Assembly: GCA_019914995.1 (NCBI GenBank)
Contig: CM034145.1
Coordinates: 4,533,262-4,597,261, forward strand
DNA length: 64,000 bases
Reading direction: 5' to 3'
DNA from: Acanthochlamys bracteata
Lineage: Eukaryota > Streptophyta > Magnoliopsida > Pandanales > Velloziaceae
Part shown: positions 24,921 through 36,583 of the stretch, piece by piece
Numbering within the stretch: the first letter of the stretch is position 1
Layout of the letters: every line of letters starts with the position of its first letter
Notes under the pieces: generated by a model
Seen by the model: only the letters and a program-made list of their open reading frames with translations
Told to the model about the DNA's origin: nothing
Databases searched by the model: none
Translations under genes and position numbers: made by a program

Positions 24921-27900
24921 ATGGTGGCGGCGATCATGTCAGTGATGATGACGAACATCTTGATCCCGTTGGCTGCGATGATCGGGATCGGTTTCGCTCT
25001 CGTACAGTGGTTGCTGGTTTCTAAAGTCAAGCTGTCTCCTGAACAGAGACAGAATCTGGCGGCGAATAACGGAAAGAATGGGTACGTTGATAACTTGATT
25101 GAAGAGGAAGAAGGACTTAATGATCATAATGTTGTTGTTAAGTGTGCTGAGATCCAGAAAGCTATTTCTGAAGGTTAGTGAGTTTGAAATTTCTTTGCTT
25201 TTCGTTTTGCTTTGGTTTTGATTTCTGTTGATCTATTTTGTATGTTTTGGAGATTTTGAGTGCTGAGATCTTGGGTTACTGAGCTACTGAAGTCAGCAAT
25301 AGTTTTGGGTTGTTTACATTTTTATAATTTTCATTTATTTTTCAAGATAGTGAATGTCATGATAGTTCCTGAGCTCCATGTTCGTAGTTTGTTGAATTAG
25401 GTTGTCACTAGCTTTGACAGAAGAAAAAATTCATTCTATGCGCTCTCTTTTAAGAGATTCTTAGTATCCAGATTGCGAGATCCATCTCCAGAGGTTATTT
25501 AACAAGCCTGTAGGTCGATTTTATTTACTTTGTGAAGGGTTGTTTGCGACTGATTTTCAGATCTCATAGTTGACTATAATTTGTTCCTGTATGTTCATGA
25601 TTGGTCTTTCTGGTTTGTTTCTGTGGAGTTAATTCTTCGGATCCAGGTCCGTTATCATGCCAAATCCCGAAATTTCCATCTTTGTTTTTTTTTAATGATG
25701 TCTTGTTTTATGTCAGTGTAATGATGTTACATCCTTTTCTTGGTTTAAACCATAAACCGCATAACTATTTCCTTGAAATATGTTGTCGGGGAAATTTTAA
25801 CATCTTTTAACTGCATATGTGGCTTTGGTTCAAAGTGGTTATTTGAATATAGGACCACCTGAATCAAGTGGTATACTTTCGAAGTTTGTGTGTGCCATTT
25901 GTAAGGGTTTGTGTATGCTGCCTTTGTTTTATGGAGCACTTTTCATGTAGAAGATCTCTGGGTTGTCTGGTAAGATTGTATTTGTTGTGGCATTCAAACG
26001 TTTTTCGGAAGTACTCTACCCACTCTATTCAAAAGCAAGTGACCCTCTTTATATTTATTAGCTTGCAGTTCTGCATTGTCAGATGATATCATGTCTCCAT
26101 GTTGTATGTATTCTTCCTTGACTTTGTGCCACAACCCTACAGCGCATCTTTTGGGATTCTTTATCCTCTTAGCTTCTGAATAGGATAACAAGGTTTTATT
26201 TAAGATATGCGATACTGATGGTTTTGGCATTTCTATGTGAAAGAGGAAATGAGGTTACTTGTTTAAAGTCCCATCTGTATCTTTACGGTAGAACTCCATG
26301 GTATTCTTTGTGGAGCATCAGCATCATCTCCCACTTTTGGATAGATATGAGTCCCACTCATGTGAGATGGGTGGTCCAATTTCTGAGATTAAATATTTCT
26401 CGCTCTTGTCCTTTTGTGGGTATACTTCTCCCCCTTGTTACTTTGTCTGATCTGGCTTGTCTTTTGTACTGTTGCAAACTTAGGACGAGACACTAGGGAT
26501 TGCGTTATATAATTCTAATTTGTTGAATTGGACTGTTATAGTTATAGGCTACTATACCTCAATGTTTTTCAGTAGATAATTTCCCAGTTATTCTCTGTTG
26601 GTTTATCACCAAGCTGGCGTAATGGGCTTGTATTCTTTTTTTTAGAGAAACTTTAGATTAGATTTTGTGGCACATAAGATTTATTTTTATGGTTATCTAA
26701 ACTTAGCTGTATTCTAAGTTTCTAACAGGTCTAATTTTGTTTCCTTTTGAACAGGAGCTACTTCCTTTCTTTATACCGAATACAAGTATGTCGTTGTGTT
26801 CATGGCTGTTTTTGCAGTACTTGTATTTCTCTTCCTTGGATCTGTTGAAGGTTTCAGTACAAAGAGCCAACCATGCACTTACAGCAAAGATAAGACATGC
26901 AAGCCTGCACTTATGAATGCTGTATTCAGCATGGTCTCCTTTTTACTCGGGGCAATTACCTCTCTGGTGTCTGGTTTCCTCGGGATGAAGATTGCAACAT
27001 ACGCTAATGCAAGAACAACATTGGAAGCAAGGAAGGGTGTGGGGAAGGCCTTCATTACTGCATTCCGTTCAGGGGCTGTAATGGGTTTTCTGCTATCTGC
27101 AAATGGACTCTTGGTTCTCTACATTGCGATCAATTTGTTCAAACGGTACTATGGTGATGACTGGGAAGGACTTTTTGAGGCCATCACTGGATATGGTCTT
27201 GGTGGTTCTTCAATGGCACTCTTTGGCAGAGTAGGTGGAGGGATCTATACTAAAGCAGCTGATGTTGGTGCTGATCTTGTTGGCAAGGTTGAGCAGAACA
27301 TTCCTGAAGATGACCCTAGAAACCCAGCTGTGAGTTCTGACATACTTCTACTGAATTGTCTTGCTACTATTTTTCAGTAATTAAACAGTTACAAGTTGTC
27401 TCAGTCATAGCTTTACTTTTGCTAGAAATTTCATGTTTTTAGTGTCTATTCGTGTGCTTAATTTTGCTACCATTTTTTTATGTTTTCCTAGTTTCTATCT
27501 CTTATGAAGAGATATCACTCGCTTAGCAAGCTTTGTATTTGTGTGTAACAGGTCATTGCTGATAATGTTGGTGATAATGTTGGAGATATTGCGGGGATGG
27601 GCTCAGATCTTTTTGGCTCATATGCTGAATCATCCTGTGCTGCTCTTGTTGTAGCCTCTATTTCTTCCTTTGGGATCAATCATGATTTTACTGCGATGTG
27701 TTACCCACTGCTTATAAGCTCAATGGGTATTGTGGTTTGTCTGGTTACCACGCTGTTCGCAACTGACTTTTCTGAGATTAAGGCTGTACAAGAGATAGAG
27801 CCTGCACTTAAAAGGCAGCTCATAATTTCAACTGTACTGATGACTGTTGGTATAGCAATTATAAGCTGGGTTGCAGTTCCATCAACTTTTACAATCTTTG

Positions 27901-29819
27901 ACTTTGGTGCACAAAAGGAAGTGAAGAGCTGGTAATTATTTGCTTTCGTGGGGATAATTGTAAGGATTGTATAGTACTCGTGTTTAACTCTGTTGTCTTG
28001 ATTACCTGAGTTGCTTTACAGGGAGCTCTTTTTCTGTGTTGCAATTGGCTTGTGGGCTGGTCTTGTCATAGGATTTGTTACAGAGTACTACACAAGCAAT
28101 GCATACAGGTGCATGAGTTGGTTTATGTCCCCTTGAATTTTCTCCAATTGTTCTCGTCCAGCTCTTTTGCATCTGATTAAAAGTTTCTTTTCATGTAGCC
28201 CTGTGCAAGATGTTGCAGACTCATGCAGAACTGGTGCAGCCACCAATGTCATCTTTGGACTTGCTTTAGGATATAAATCTGTCATTGTTCCAATCTTCGC
28301 AATTGCTGTTAGCATATATGTAAGTTTCAGTATTGCAGCTATGTATGGTATTGCAGTTGCTGCCCTTGGCATGTTGAGTACCATTTCTACTGGGTTGGCA
28401 ATTGATGCTTATGGACCTATTAGTGATAATGCTGGAGGTATAGCTGAAATGGCTGGGATGAGTCACAGAATTCGTGAGAGAACTGATGCCTTGGATGCTG
28501 CAGGCAACACTACTGCTGCCATTGGCAAGGTTTGTTTCTGTAAGCTGATATTTCCTTCAGAAGTGCCTGTGATGTTACATGTACTTTTGTTGCTTAAATT
28601 AAACTAGCAGTATATGCTGTCCAAGAGAATTTCTAGTTGTCAGAACCTTTTTTTTTTTTGTTGAGGATTCGTGTATATGAAAAGTAAACAAGGTCATGCT
28701 TCGTTTTAACATCTCTACACTCTCTTTGCAATTGATCATTTTCGTTCTATAGAGTGGGAGAGCATTATTTGAGTATTTGGGTTCATCCACTTATGTTATT
28801 TTGTTAGTTTGTTTATTTCTAATGTTTCCACATAAAGCTCCTGAATGTTCTATCTTGATGTAGTTATCATGATATGTATCCTGAAAAGTCCAGCATGTCT
28901 TATCTTATATTCTTCAATTTTGACTTTTATGTACTGATTGACTTAGTTTGCTTTACTCAACAGGGTTTTGCCATTGGTTCGGCGGCTTTGGTTTCACTTG
29001 CACTCTTTGGTGCCTTTGTAAGCCGTGCGGCTATCTCAACCGTCGATGTATTGACTCCAAAAGTATTCATCGGCCTCCTAGTAGGAGCAATGCTTCCTTA
29101 CTGGTTTTCTGCGATGACAATGAAGAGTGTGGGTAGTGCTGCGCTTAAGATGGTCGAGGAAGTACGCAGACAGTTCAACACCATAGCTGGTCTCATGGAG
29201 GGTACTGCTAAACCTGATTATGCCACATGCGTCAAGATCTCCACAGATGCCTCTATCAAGGAGATGATTCCTCCTGGCGCCTTGGTCATGCTAACCCCAC
29301 TGATTGTTGGAACATTTTTTGGTGTTGAAACTTTGTCAGGGGTGCTTGCAGGAGCTCTTGTATCTGGTGTTCAGGTAACAACATATGCATTTAGAGCTGC
29401 AAGAGAAGCTTTTAAATACTATCACAGTTTATCACACTTTTTTTGCAATTTTTCAGATTGCTATCTCTGCGTCCAACACTGGCGGTGCATGGGACAATGC
29501 TAAGAAGTATATTGAGGTATAATTTCAACATCTTATTTTTGGCATTTTCTGTCTGCTATATGCCATCCATTTGCTTGATTATCTACTTTTGAAATGCGGC
29601 TTTATGTATCAGGCTGGGGCATCAGAACATGCTAGGTTGTTGGGACCCAAGGGTTCAGACCCACACAAGGCTGCTGTAATCGGTGACACAATTGGAGATC
29701 CCCTTAAGGACACTTCTGGACCATCATTGAATATCCTCATTAAGCTCATGGCTGTAGAGTCTCTTGTGTTTGCCCCATTCTTTGCTGCCCATGGAGGTAT
29801 CCTGTTCAAGATCTTCTAG
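24921..29819 (+). CDS. AVP1: Pyrophosphate-energised vacuolar membrane proton pump, type I (V-PPase)
   Basis: Eight exons: 24921-25173, 26755-27329, 27552-27931, 28022-28108, 28199-28529, 28964-29374, 29457-29516 and 29613-29819 (2304 nt, 767 aa, the normal length). All are GT-AG. The protein is a 16-span membrane pump that uses hydrolysis of cytosolic pyrophosphate to move H+ into the vacuole. The PPi-binding signature [11 protein letters not shown] (254-264) is intact. It is followed by [19 protein letters not shown], the second acidic motif that binds Mg-PPi, and near the C-terminus by the third acidic segment (DNAKKYIE ... [14 protein letters not shown]). The [16 protein letters not shown] context, with Ala in the place typical of type I, fits the K+-dependent plant tonoplast form. 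Intron 1 (1.58 kb) is the longest and contains only spurious ORFs. No inactivating change is visible. Confidence 0.97.
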
Positions 29820-30197
29820 GGGTGAAGAACAATGTTTCAGCCCTTGTTTGCCATAGAACAGTTACGTTTTGTCGCCTTCTGATATCTGACTATATGTACT
29901 CAGGTAGATGCTAGTTCAGAGATCGTAGTATTAGTTATATCTAAACTTCTGCAGTTATCTGCTCCTTTTTGCTAATATAACATTCCTCTGGAGCAAATTT
30001 TTTACTTCAGCTAGGAGCCGACGGCAATATGACAATGACTGGGCTTCGTAACTTGTTATGAAACAGTTTGATTCGTCAGTCTAAAATATACTGGATTATT
30101 TCTAGTCTTTACCCTCTTTTTTAGTAGTTTGTTTACATTGCATGAATTTATCCAGTGCAGTGGCATGTGCCTGTGAGCTGGCTGCTTGAAATGAAAT
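29820..30197. other. V-PPase 3' UTR and flank
   Basis: Moderately AT-rich sequence consistent with a 3' UTR. No other feature was seen before the PIF/Harbinger element. Confidence 0.4.
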
Positions 30198-32897
30198 TTA
30201 GGGCGTGTTTCAATTCACCGGAACTCCAGTTTCTCCCGTTTGATTTGGAGTTCCGGTGAGTTCAAGTGTTTCAGGATCTAAGAACTGCAGTTCTTCTTTA
30301 CTGTACTGAGTTCTCTGTCGAACTCCAATTCAGCGTTCGTCTTTGCGAGATCTCTTTTTCTTCCAAACTGCTGTGCATTTGCTCTGGCGAGGTTGACGAG
30401 CTTCTGAGATGTCTGGTGGATCCCGAGCCCGATCATGGATTGCCGCTTGTTGAACTTAGACACACCAATGTAGCCATCCTCAATTCATGAAATGCTAACC
30501 CTGTCACTGGCGCTCGGATCGTACCACCACCATTGACAGCTGTCGGCGGTGGATTTTCGAAGATTTTCAATACCTATTTGAACTCAAGCGTCTGATCTCA
30601 ATACGAAGAATCTCCAGATCTTCCCGAGATTTCTTTTTTGGAAATCGAAAGAAATTCTTCCACAAAAGTCTAATCCCGTTACACCTTTCTCTTTCTTTCT
30701 ATCTAGTTAAACGTTGTGTTTCTCCATATAGCTCAAAGAAATCTTCTTCTTGTTTAAGTTTGTTCCAAAGAAGAGCTGTAAGAATAACAGTGTCGAAAGC
30801 TTTTTCGAGTAATGGGTGCATCAGGAAAGTTGCTGAAATCATTCATTGGACTTGAAAACCAAGACAAAGAAGAACAAACACTTGTAATACATCTATCTCA
30901 CAATTTATACTCTTGATTTTTTTAGTTGATTATTATTGTCGTTCTGAAATGAGGCATCTTTTCTAGGATACTGGTATTGTGAAGGAGAAGAAATTGATGC
31001 ATAATGAAAAAGGCAGGAGATGGAAGAAACTCTGATGAAGCTCACGCCTTACTGGTCGACGTTCTTCTACTCTGTCTGAAGTCTTTGAAACAAGCTGGTG
31101 AACTTTGTTAGAAATCAAACTAATAGAGAAGATAAAAATTAGAACTTTGTTACTCTCGTTTTGATCGTTGTGTTAGTTCTTTGATCTGTTCTTGGTTTGT
31201 GGTTGATGAATACAAGAAGAGCGGTGAGGGCGTTGAAGAAAATAGTGCGGTTGCAGGCATTGGTATGTTGCCGACAAGTGTGGAAACAAGCTATCGTGAC
31301 CCTCCTATACATGCAGGCACTCGTCCGCGTTCAAGGTTTGCATTTGTGCTCGACGTGTTCGCATGTCTGCTGAGGGACAAGCTGTGCAGTAAGCTATTGA
31401 CGCTTATCGCATCCAGTTCGGTCCTATAAGAGAAGCGAAGGTTTGTATATCAACAAGTTCTTTGATTTTGCAATGGAAACTGGAGCTGGTTGGGGAGGTG
31501 GACGGCAGCAAACTATAGTGTTAGTAAGCCAATTTCACTGGTTGGAGAGGTGGACGACAGCTCGATCGAGTTGGACACCGAGTTCTAATTTCACTATAAT
31601 GAAAGCTCTGCTTCATGTTCTTCACTATGTACATCTACACCTAATGTTTGGAACAACTTTGTTAACATCGGAGAACACTACTGAAGAGGTTGTATTGTTA
31701 GTAAGCCAAACTACATGAGCATGAATTAATCTATCAAGGCAAAATAGAGACCTTGTGGTTCATAGAGATCATCATCATCACTACACAGAAAAACCAACAA
31801 CCCGGTGAGATTAGAATTTTCAAGAAGAGTAATTTTGGTTCCATTGAAAGCCCTGATGCTTATGTTTCTTCAAAGCCATTAGATGTTATGTATAGAAGAA
31901 GCGAAAACCTTGTTAGAAGTTGTTAAACTTTTGAATAATGCTCTAGAGAGGATTCTTAGGCATGTTTGTTTTTACTACATGTAAACTTTCTTTGTTCTTT
32001 TGGGTGTTCAACTTCTGGTTGTAATGTTTGATTTGTCTTCGTAAGAATTTGTGAAATTCTTGCTTGACTTAAGCAAACAATTTTTTTAACTTGTATCAAA
32101 ATTGAAGAATTTCTTAGAGTTTTTTGTTTCCAAGTTTCGGTCTTTTGTTTTTAACTTCACTCTAATAAATAGAGGGAAATTTTGATAGGAGAATTATTTT
32201 TGAAAGATTTTAGTCTTTTTTTATACATATATGTTATGTGAAATGTGTTATTTTGTTTAGGAGACATGCAATGTTAATATAATAGTCTAATATATTTTAT
32301 GGCATGTCAAATTATAATGCAGATTGTGACGTGAGGGTAACATAAATATAAATATACTTTATAGCATGGAGTATTATATGATATCAGGCAATATAAATTT
32401 GATATATTTTATGACATTTAGTATTGTAATATCAGTTTTTATATTTCGTTATCATTGATTATAAGTGTTAGTATAAATTTATAATTTGCATTAATATTAT
32501 AATATTATATTTTTTAAGGACAAATTTATTATATAATATACATCTTAGTTAATTCAATAGATTATACAATTATTACATTATATATACGGAGTATAATTGA
32601 AACATAATTAAATAAATAATTATTAAAAATTTATTATTTTAATTTTATATTTATAAATACTATATATCACTTTTATTTTACTTAGTTATCACTTTCAAAT
32701 GCAATTGAAATACAAAATTCGAACTTTACTTTCAAAAGTAATTGAAACACAAAATCTGAACTCCACTTTCAACTCACTTCAAAAATCAATTGAAACACAA
32801 AAATTGAACTCCACTTTTAACCCATTTTTCAAGAAACTACACTTTCTATTTTTCACTTTCACGAAATTCAGTCACGGATATTTGAAACACGCCCTTA
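30198..32897. mobile_element. PIF/Harbinger-like (Pack-type) non-autonomous element carrying an IQD gene copy
   Basis: The element proper is 30201-32894. Its ends are GGGCGTGTTTCAA and TTGAAACACGCCC (a near-perfect inverted pair; TTTGAAACACGCCC at the right), flanked on both sides by TTA (30198-30200 and 32895-32897). This is the 3-bp target duplication and the GGG-type terminus expected for PIF/Harbinger and Tourist elements. It contains no transposase. Instead, 30590-31900 is derived from an IQD gene (listed separately). The right subterminal 200 bp contain three tandem-like phrases 'CAATTGAAACACAAAA..TGAACTCCACTT', and the left subterminal region has inverted GGAACTCCAG / TGGAGTTCCGG words. 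Confidence 0.8.
30812..31900 (+). pseudogene. Captured, decayed IQD (IQ67-domain calmodulin-binding) gene fragment
   Basis: Exon 1 (30812-30883) reads MGASGKLLKSFIGL, the typical IQD N-terminus, and ends at a GT. After TTCTAG, exon 2 (from 30967) gives KEKKL then GRRWKKL and a stop. The IQ67 region is at about 31218-31440: RAVRALKKIVRLQALVCCRQ, TLLYMQALVRVQ, then with a frameshift ARRVRMSAEGQAVQ, and with another shift DAYRIQFGPIREAK. A further conserved block, HWLERWTTARSSW, lies near 31530-31580. Splice sites are kept, so genomic DNA rather than an mRNA copy was captured. Stops and frameshifts make it non-coding as an IQD protein. Functional IQD proteins bind calmodulin and associate with microtubules or the nucleus. 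Confidence 0.82.
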
Positions 32898-33178
32898 TTG
32901 GTAGAAAGCTTCACACTCAAGACGTATCTATGATGGATGCTGGTGGATAACAGCTCGCAAGTCTTCCTCATGTTCCTTGTTTTTAAAAGGAAGACGTTCT
33001 CGTTTGAGTGGTGAGTAAAGCATTCCACTCGTCCAGTGAGCTATTGACTGCGCAATCGGTAAAAGTTATCGAAACACATGCAACGTTTGGCTTGTGTTTT
33101 TAATTTTTTGTTTATGTTTTGGGATTTAAAAATATTTTCTATAGTATTTTAGAAAATTTTATATTTGAAAGACATAAG

Positions 33179-34036
33179 TAGGGGTGGCAATGTATGACCC
33201 GACCCGAAAATTCAACCCGAAACTAACCTGTTTAATCAGGGTTAGGTTAGAAAATTTGACCCGTATAAATATATGGTTGGGTTAGGGTTGAACGAATTTG
33301 ACCTGGTTATTAAATGGGTCGATTCGGATTAACCCGAAATTGATCCATCAACCCGAAATGTTATTATTTGAAGGAAAATTCTTAATTTTTTCTTACCGTA
33401 TAATAAAATATTGGCAATAAAAATAATCGATAATAATTATTTACTAACTATTAAATTATATTGTATTTATAATTAATTCTTTATTTTTATATCTTACTAA
33501 AATAGTGTAAGATGAAAATTATAATATTATCGAAAGTATTACTATATAGGTATTTTTAATGACGAATTTAGATTTCGTATAAAGATTTTTATGAAAATTT
33601 TGTTAGATAGATATGTTTATCAAAATGTTCATCGAAATTATTAATATGTATTTATAATCATAAATTTTAGCTGTTATCATATATTTTCAAAAAATAAAAA
33701 TAATAATTTTTTTTGGATATTTTAAGTACCGATGAAGACGTTAAGGAATACATATTTTGTCGGACATAATTATATCTCGTCAGTACAAATTTCGTGCACT
33801 TTCGTTCGAGCTGATCTTATAATTTCGCTGAAATTTAAAAATATAAAATTAATAATTAGTAATTGTAATTATTAAATGGGTCGATCTGAATTTGATCCGG
33901 TTATTAGTAGGTTGGGTTAGGGTTGACAATTTTGATCCGTATAAATTCATGGGTTGAGTTAGGGTTGAACAAATTTGACCCGGTTATTAAATAGGTCGAT
34001 CCGAAATCGACCCACTAACCCATATTGCCACCCCTA
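33179..34036. mobile_element. hAT-type non-autonomous element (858 bp)
   Basis: The terminal inverted repeats TAGGGGTGGCAA and TTGCCACCCCTA are perfect over 12 bp. The 8-bp flanks gacataag (33171-33178) and gatataag (34037-34044) match at 7 of 8 positions, as expected for an old hAT target duplication. The subterminal DNA on both sides is full of GACCCG / CGGGTC and GGGTTAGGGTTG words in opposite orientations, typical of transposase-binding repeats. The interior is AT-rich and non-coding. Confidence 0.85.
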
Positions 34037-34045
34037 GATATAAGT

Positions 34046-34300
34046 GAGTTGCACGTTATAAAATTATAAGAAAGATATTTATGCATTATCATCTTAGGCA
34101 TATAATGATGCATATTGGTCCATATGAGGTGTGTAAAAAATTCAAATTTAATTTTTTCGTTGAATATGAAAAATATAAAATTTTAATATATTGACAAAAT
34201 TTCAGCTTAATTAGATAACGAATCGACCTCCATTTGTTATTTTACAATACAATAGGAAAAAAAAATTGAAGTGAGCTCTTTAACACCTACAACATGGGAC
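34046..34300. other. Short AT-rich spacer with possible half foldback
   Basis: About 34100-34260 contains GTTGAATATGAAAAAT and TTGACAAAATTTCAGCTTAA, then AACGAATCGACC. These resemble one arm of the foldback elements at 6195 and 10659. No second arm is visible. Confidence 0.3.
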
Positions 34301-35130
34301 TCATCGAGTGATTGCAGATAACCATTCGCTTTGCATGCCACTACTTTTTTAAGCATATAATTCAGCTCTCATGGCAGCCACAAAGGACATTTCTACACTT
34401 TTAAGAGAGTCTCACAACAATTCTACTTGCCGGGGCATCGCTAGAGACGTGCAATAATAGATTTTCAATTACTGAACTTGTGTAAGAGCTAAGACAAAAG
34501 CCTTGCAGCCTGCGGGTCTACGTTAAGCATTTGCATGTTCCCAGGTTCTTTGGTTCGAAATTTTTGTGGATTTTATAGAGAGATTGCCGTCAGAAAAAAA
34601 CGAGGCTATTTTGGTCGTGCTCACTTATTCTCCTCATAAATCTATACACTGCATCAAGTATGGCAACATCCTTTGCAAAAGAGATAGTGTGCTTACATAG
34701 TATTTCGGCATTCATAGTCTTCGATCTTTCTCAGTTCATTTTGGCAAGAATTACACCAGCTCCAAAGAACCCTCTTCACATGGGTACTACAATCCTTGGC
34801 AAGAATTACACAAGCTCCAAAGAACCTCTCTTTACATGAGTACTATAATCTATTCCCAAATTGACAGCCAAACTGAGGTTGTTAATAGATGCTTGGAAGC
34901 TTACTTGCATTGCTTCATCAAGGATCATTTGCAGAGTTGGTTCAATGGTATCATTGGGCTGAATACTTCATACAATATAATCGTCCATTCGGCCACAAAG
35001 TCAACACCTTTCAAAGCCGTCTATAGTGGAGCACCACCTCCTCTCTTTTTCTTTGCCTCGGGACCTTTCCAGACCAATGAACTAGGTGCCGCACTTGGGG
35101 ACAAGGATAAATCTTTTGGGCACTGAAGCA
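34300..35130 (+). pseudogene. Ty3/gypsy retrotransposon integrase remnant
   Basis: Degenerate similarity to a chromovirus-type gypsy integrase. The region at about 34550-34760 reads like the IFVDFIERLP ... AILVVLTYS ... start of the catalytic core, with stops and shifts. The open segment 34836-35126 gives MSTIIYSQIDSQTEVVNRCL then EAYLHCFIKDHLQSWFNGI and TPFKAVYSGAPPP, the familiar C-terminal half of the core. Its HPQTDGQTEVVNR signature is altered to SQIDSQTEVVNR. No LTR, gag or reverse transcriptase is present next to it. It is non-functional. Confidence 0.8.
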
Positions 35131-35754
35131 TCACTTGCACTGACTCAAAACCGCATGAAGTAGCAAGCAGATAAGCATCGTATGAGTCTACGAGTGTTGC
35201 TTTGTCATTCTAAAAGCCGACCATGTGTATGTGCGCTCAGTATATTATTAGTATGATTGATAGATGTATTATCCAAAATGTGCTCTCCACTTTGGCCTAC
35301 ATCTTTGATCTTGTTTGTATTTCTTGAATTAGTAATATCCTTGAGCGTGGCTTTATCTCCAATATCAATTGTGACGTTTAAAACGTTTATTAGTAATTTC
35401 TCAAGAAATGTAAACTAATGTTGATCTCAAGAAAACAAAATATTTTAGTCGTCTAGTTGATGAAGTGACCGTTCTAGTAATAGAACAAAAAATCTTCTAT
35501 AATAGTATTGAAAACCTCCTACACATCTACCACCACACATCACCAGAATCATCAATGTTAACATATAAGCATCAACGAGCTAGCCATCTAAGACCAGGTG
35601 AAAAATTGTGTTGCTTGTTTTCATTCTTCTCTCTTCCCCCAGTGTTAGGACAATTCCAATCCTAATAAAAGATTTTGAACATTTGACTATTTAGCTAAAT
35701 CTAAATCTTTCTATGATCAATTAATAGTTCATGGACTCTTCATTTACAGCAATA
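35131..35754. other. Flank between gypsy remnant and TRIM
   Basis: Probably decayed retroelement DNA. No domain can be recognised, and the ORF at 35465-35665 has no visible homology. Confidence 0.35.
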
Positions 35755-36583
35755 TGTTGGGGAGGGATACTTGAGGAGTTAAGCAAAATAATAAACTTGA
35801 GGGTTTAGCCTATATATTAGAAAGCACAATCCAACCCAAAATGTTAAGCCAATAGTTATGAAGCTCTATAGTATATTAACCCCATTCTTATTTTATCTTT
35901 ATTAAATATGAGATTAATCTATCCACTCTCAATTTAACAATCTCGTTCTCAAAAGACACCTTTATTTCTCCTCATAGCACCCTATTGCGCATCAAATATG
36001 TCGATCATTTAGAATCCTAATCACTTGGCCCCGCACCATTACTGCATTAAGAGCTAGCCATTAGAGCCCAACTTGCTCCAAATCCTTACACACACCTTGC
36101 GGAAGCCCATGTGAGTCACACTACTCTTAACCTGCTAATCGCACTATCAGTTATAATTATAACATGCGCCGGTCGTCTCATCTGTGCATCATTCCTGCGC
36201 AATTAGGAGCCAGCCATCAGAGCCCATGTTCCGAATTCTAACTCTGACATTGTGAAAGCATATATGAGTCACACTGCTTTTAACATATTCACTCACTATC
36301 AGTGAGAGATACTACGTGCATTGGGCTCCCAATCAAACCATCGGCTCTGATATTATTGTTGAAGAGAGAGAACATCGGTGGAGAACCACGATAAGACACC
36401 TGAAGGGTTCGGTTCATAAACTAGATAGCTTAATCCAATCTAAAAGTTTAAACCAATGGGTTACGAAATTCTCTAATATATTAACCATCTTCTCATCTTA
36501 TCTGTATTAAATGAGAAATTAACCTACTAATTCTTAATCCAATAATTTCTCTCTCAAAAGTGAGTAACTCATTTTTCCTTATC
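35755..36583 (-). mobile_element. Miniature LTR retrotransposon (TRIM), unit A: LTR, internal domain, LTR
   Basis: Two direct repeats of about 200 bp (35755-35955 and 36357-36560) both begin TGTTG. They share phrases such as AATCCAA, AAGTTTAAACCAATGG/ATGTTAAGCCAATAG, ATATATTAACC, TTATCT.TATTAAAT and CTCTCAAAAG. Between them is a non-coding internal domain of about 400 bp. Next to the second repeat, on the minus strand, is TATCAGAGCCGA (36352-36341), a decayed primer-binding site for initiator Met-tRNA (TGGTATCAGAGC). The element is therefore oriented on the minus strand. Short LTRs, a tiny interior and no genes are the definition of a TRIM. Confidence 0.72.

Noticed and set aside
33171-34045. 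Initial reading of the 33.2-34.0 kb element as having a 10-bp target duplication (Mutator-like)
   Set aside because: Moving the border by one base gives perfect TAGGGGTGGCAA ends with 8-bp flanks, a better fit to hAT.
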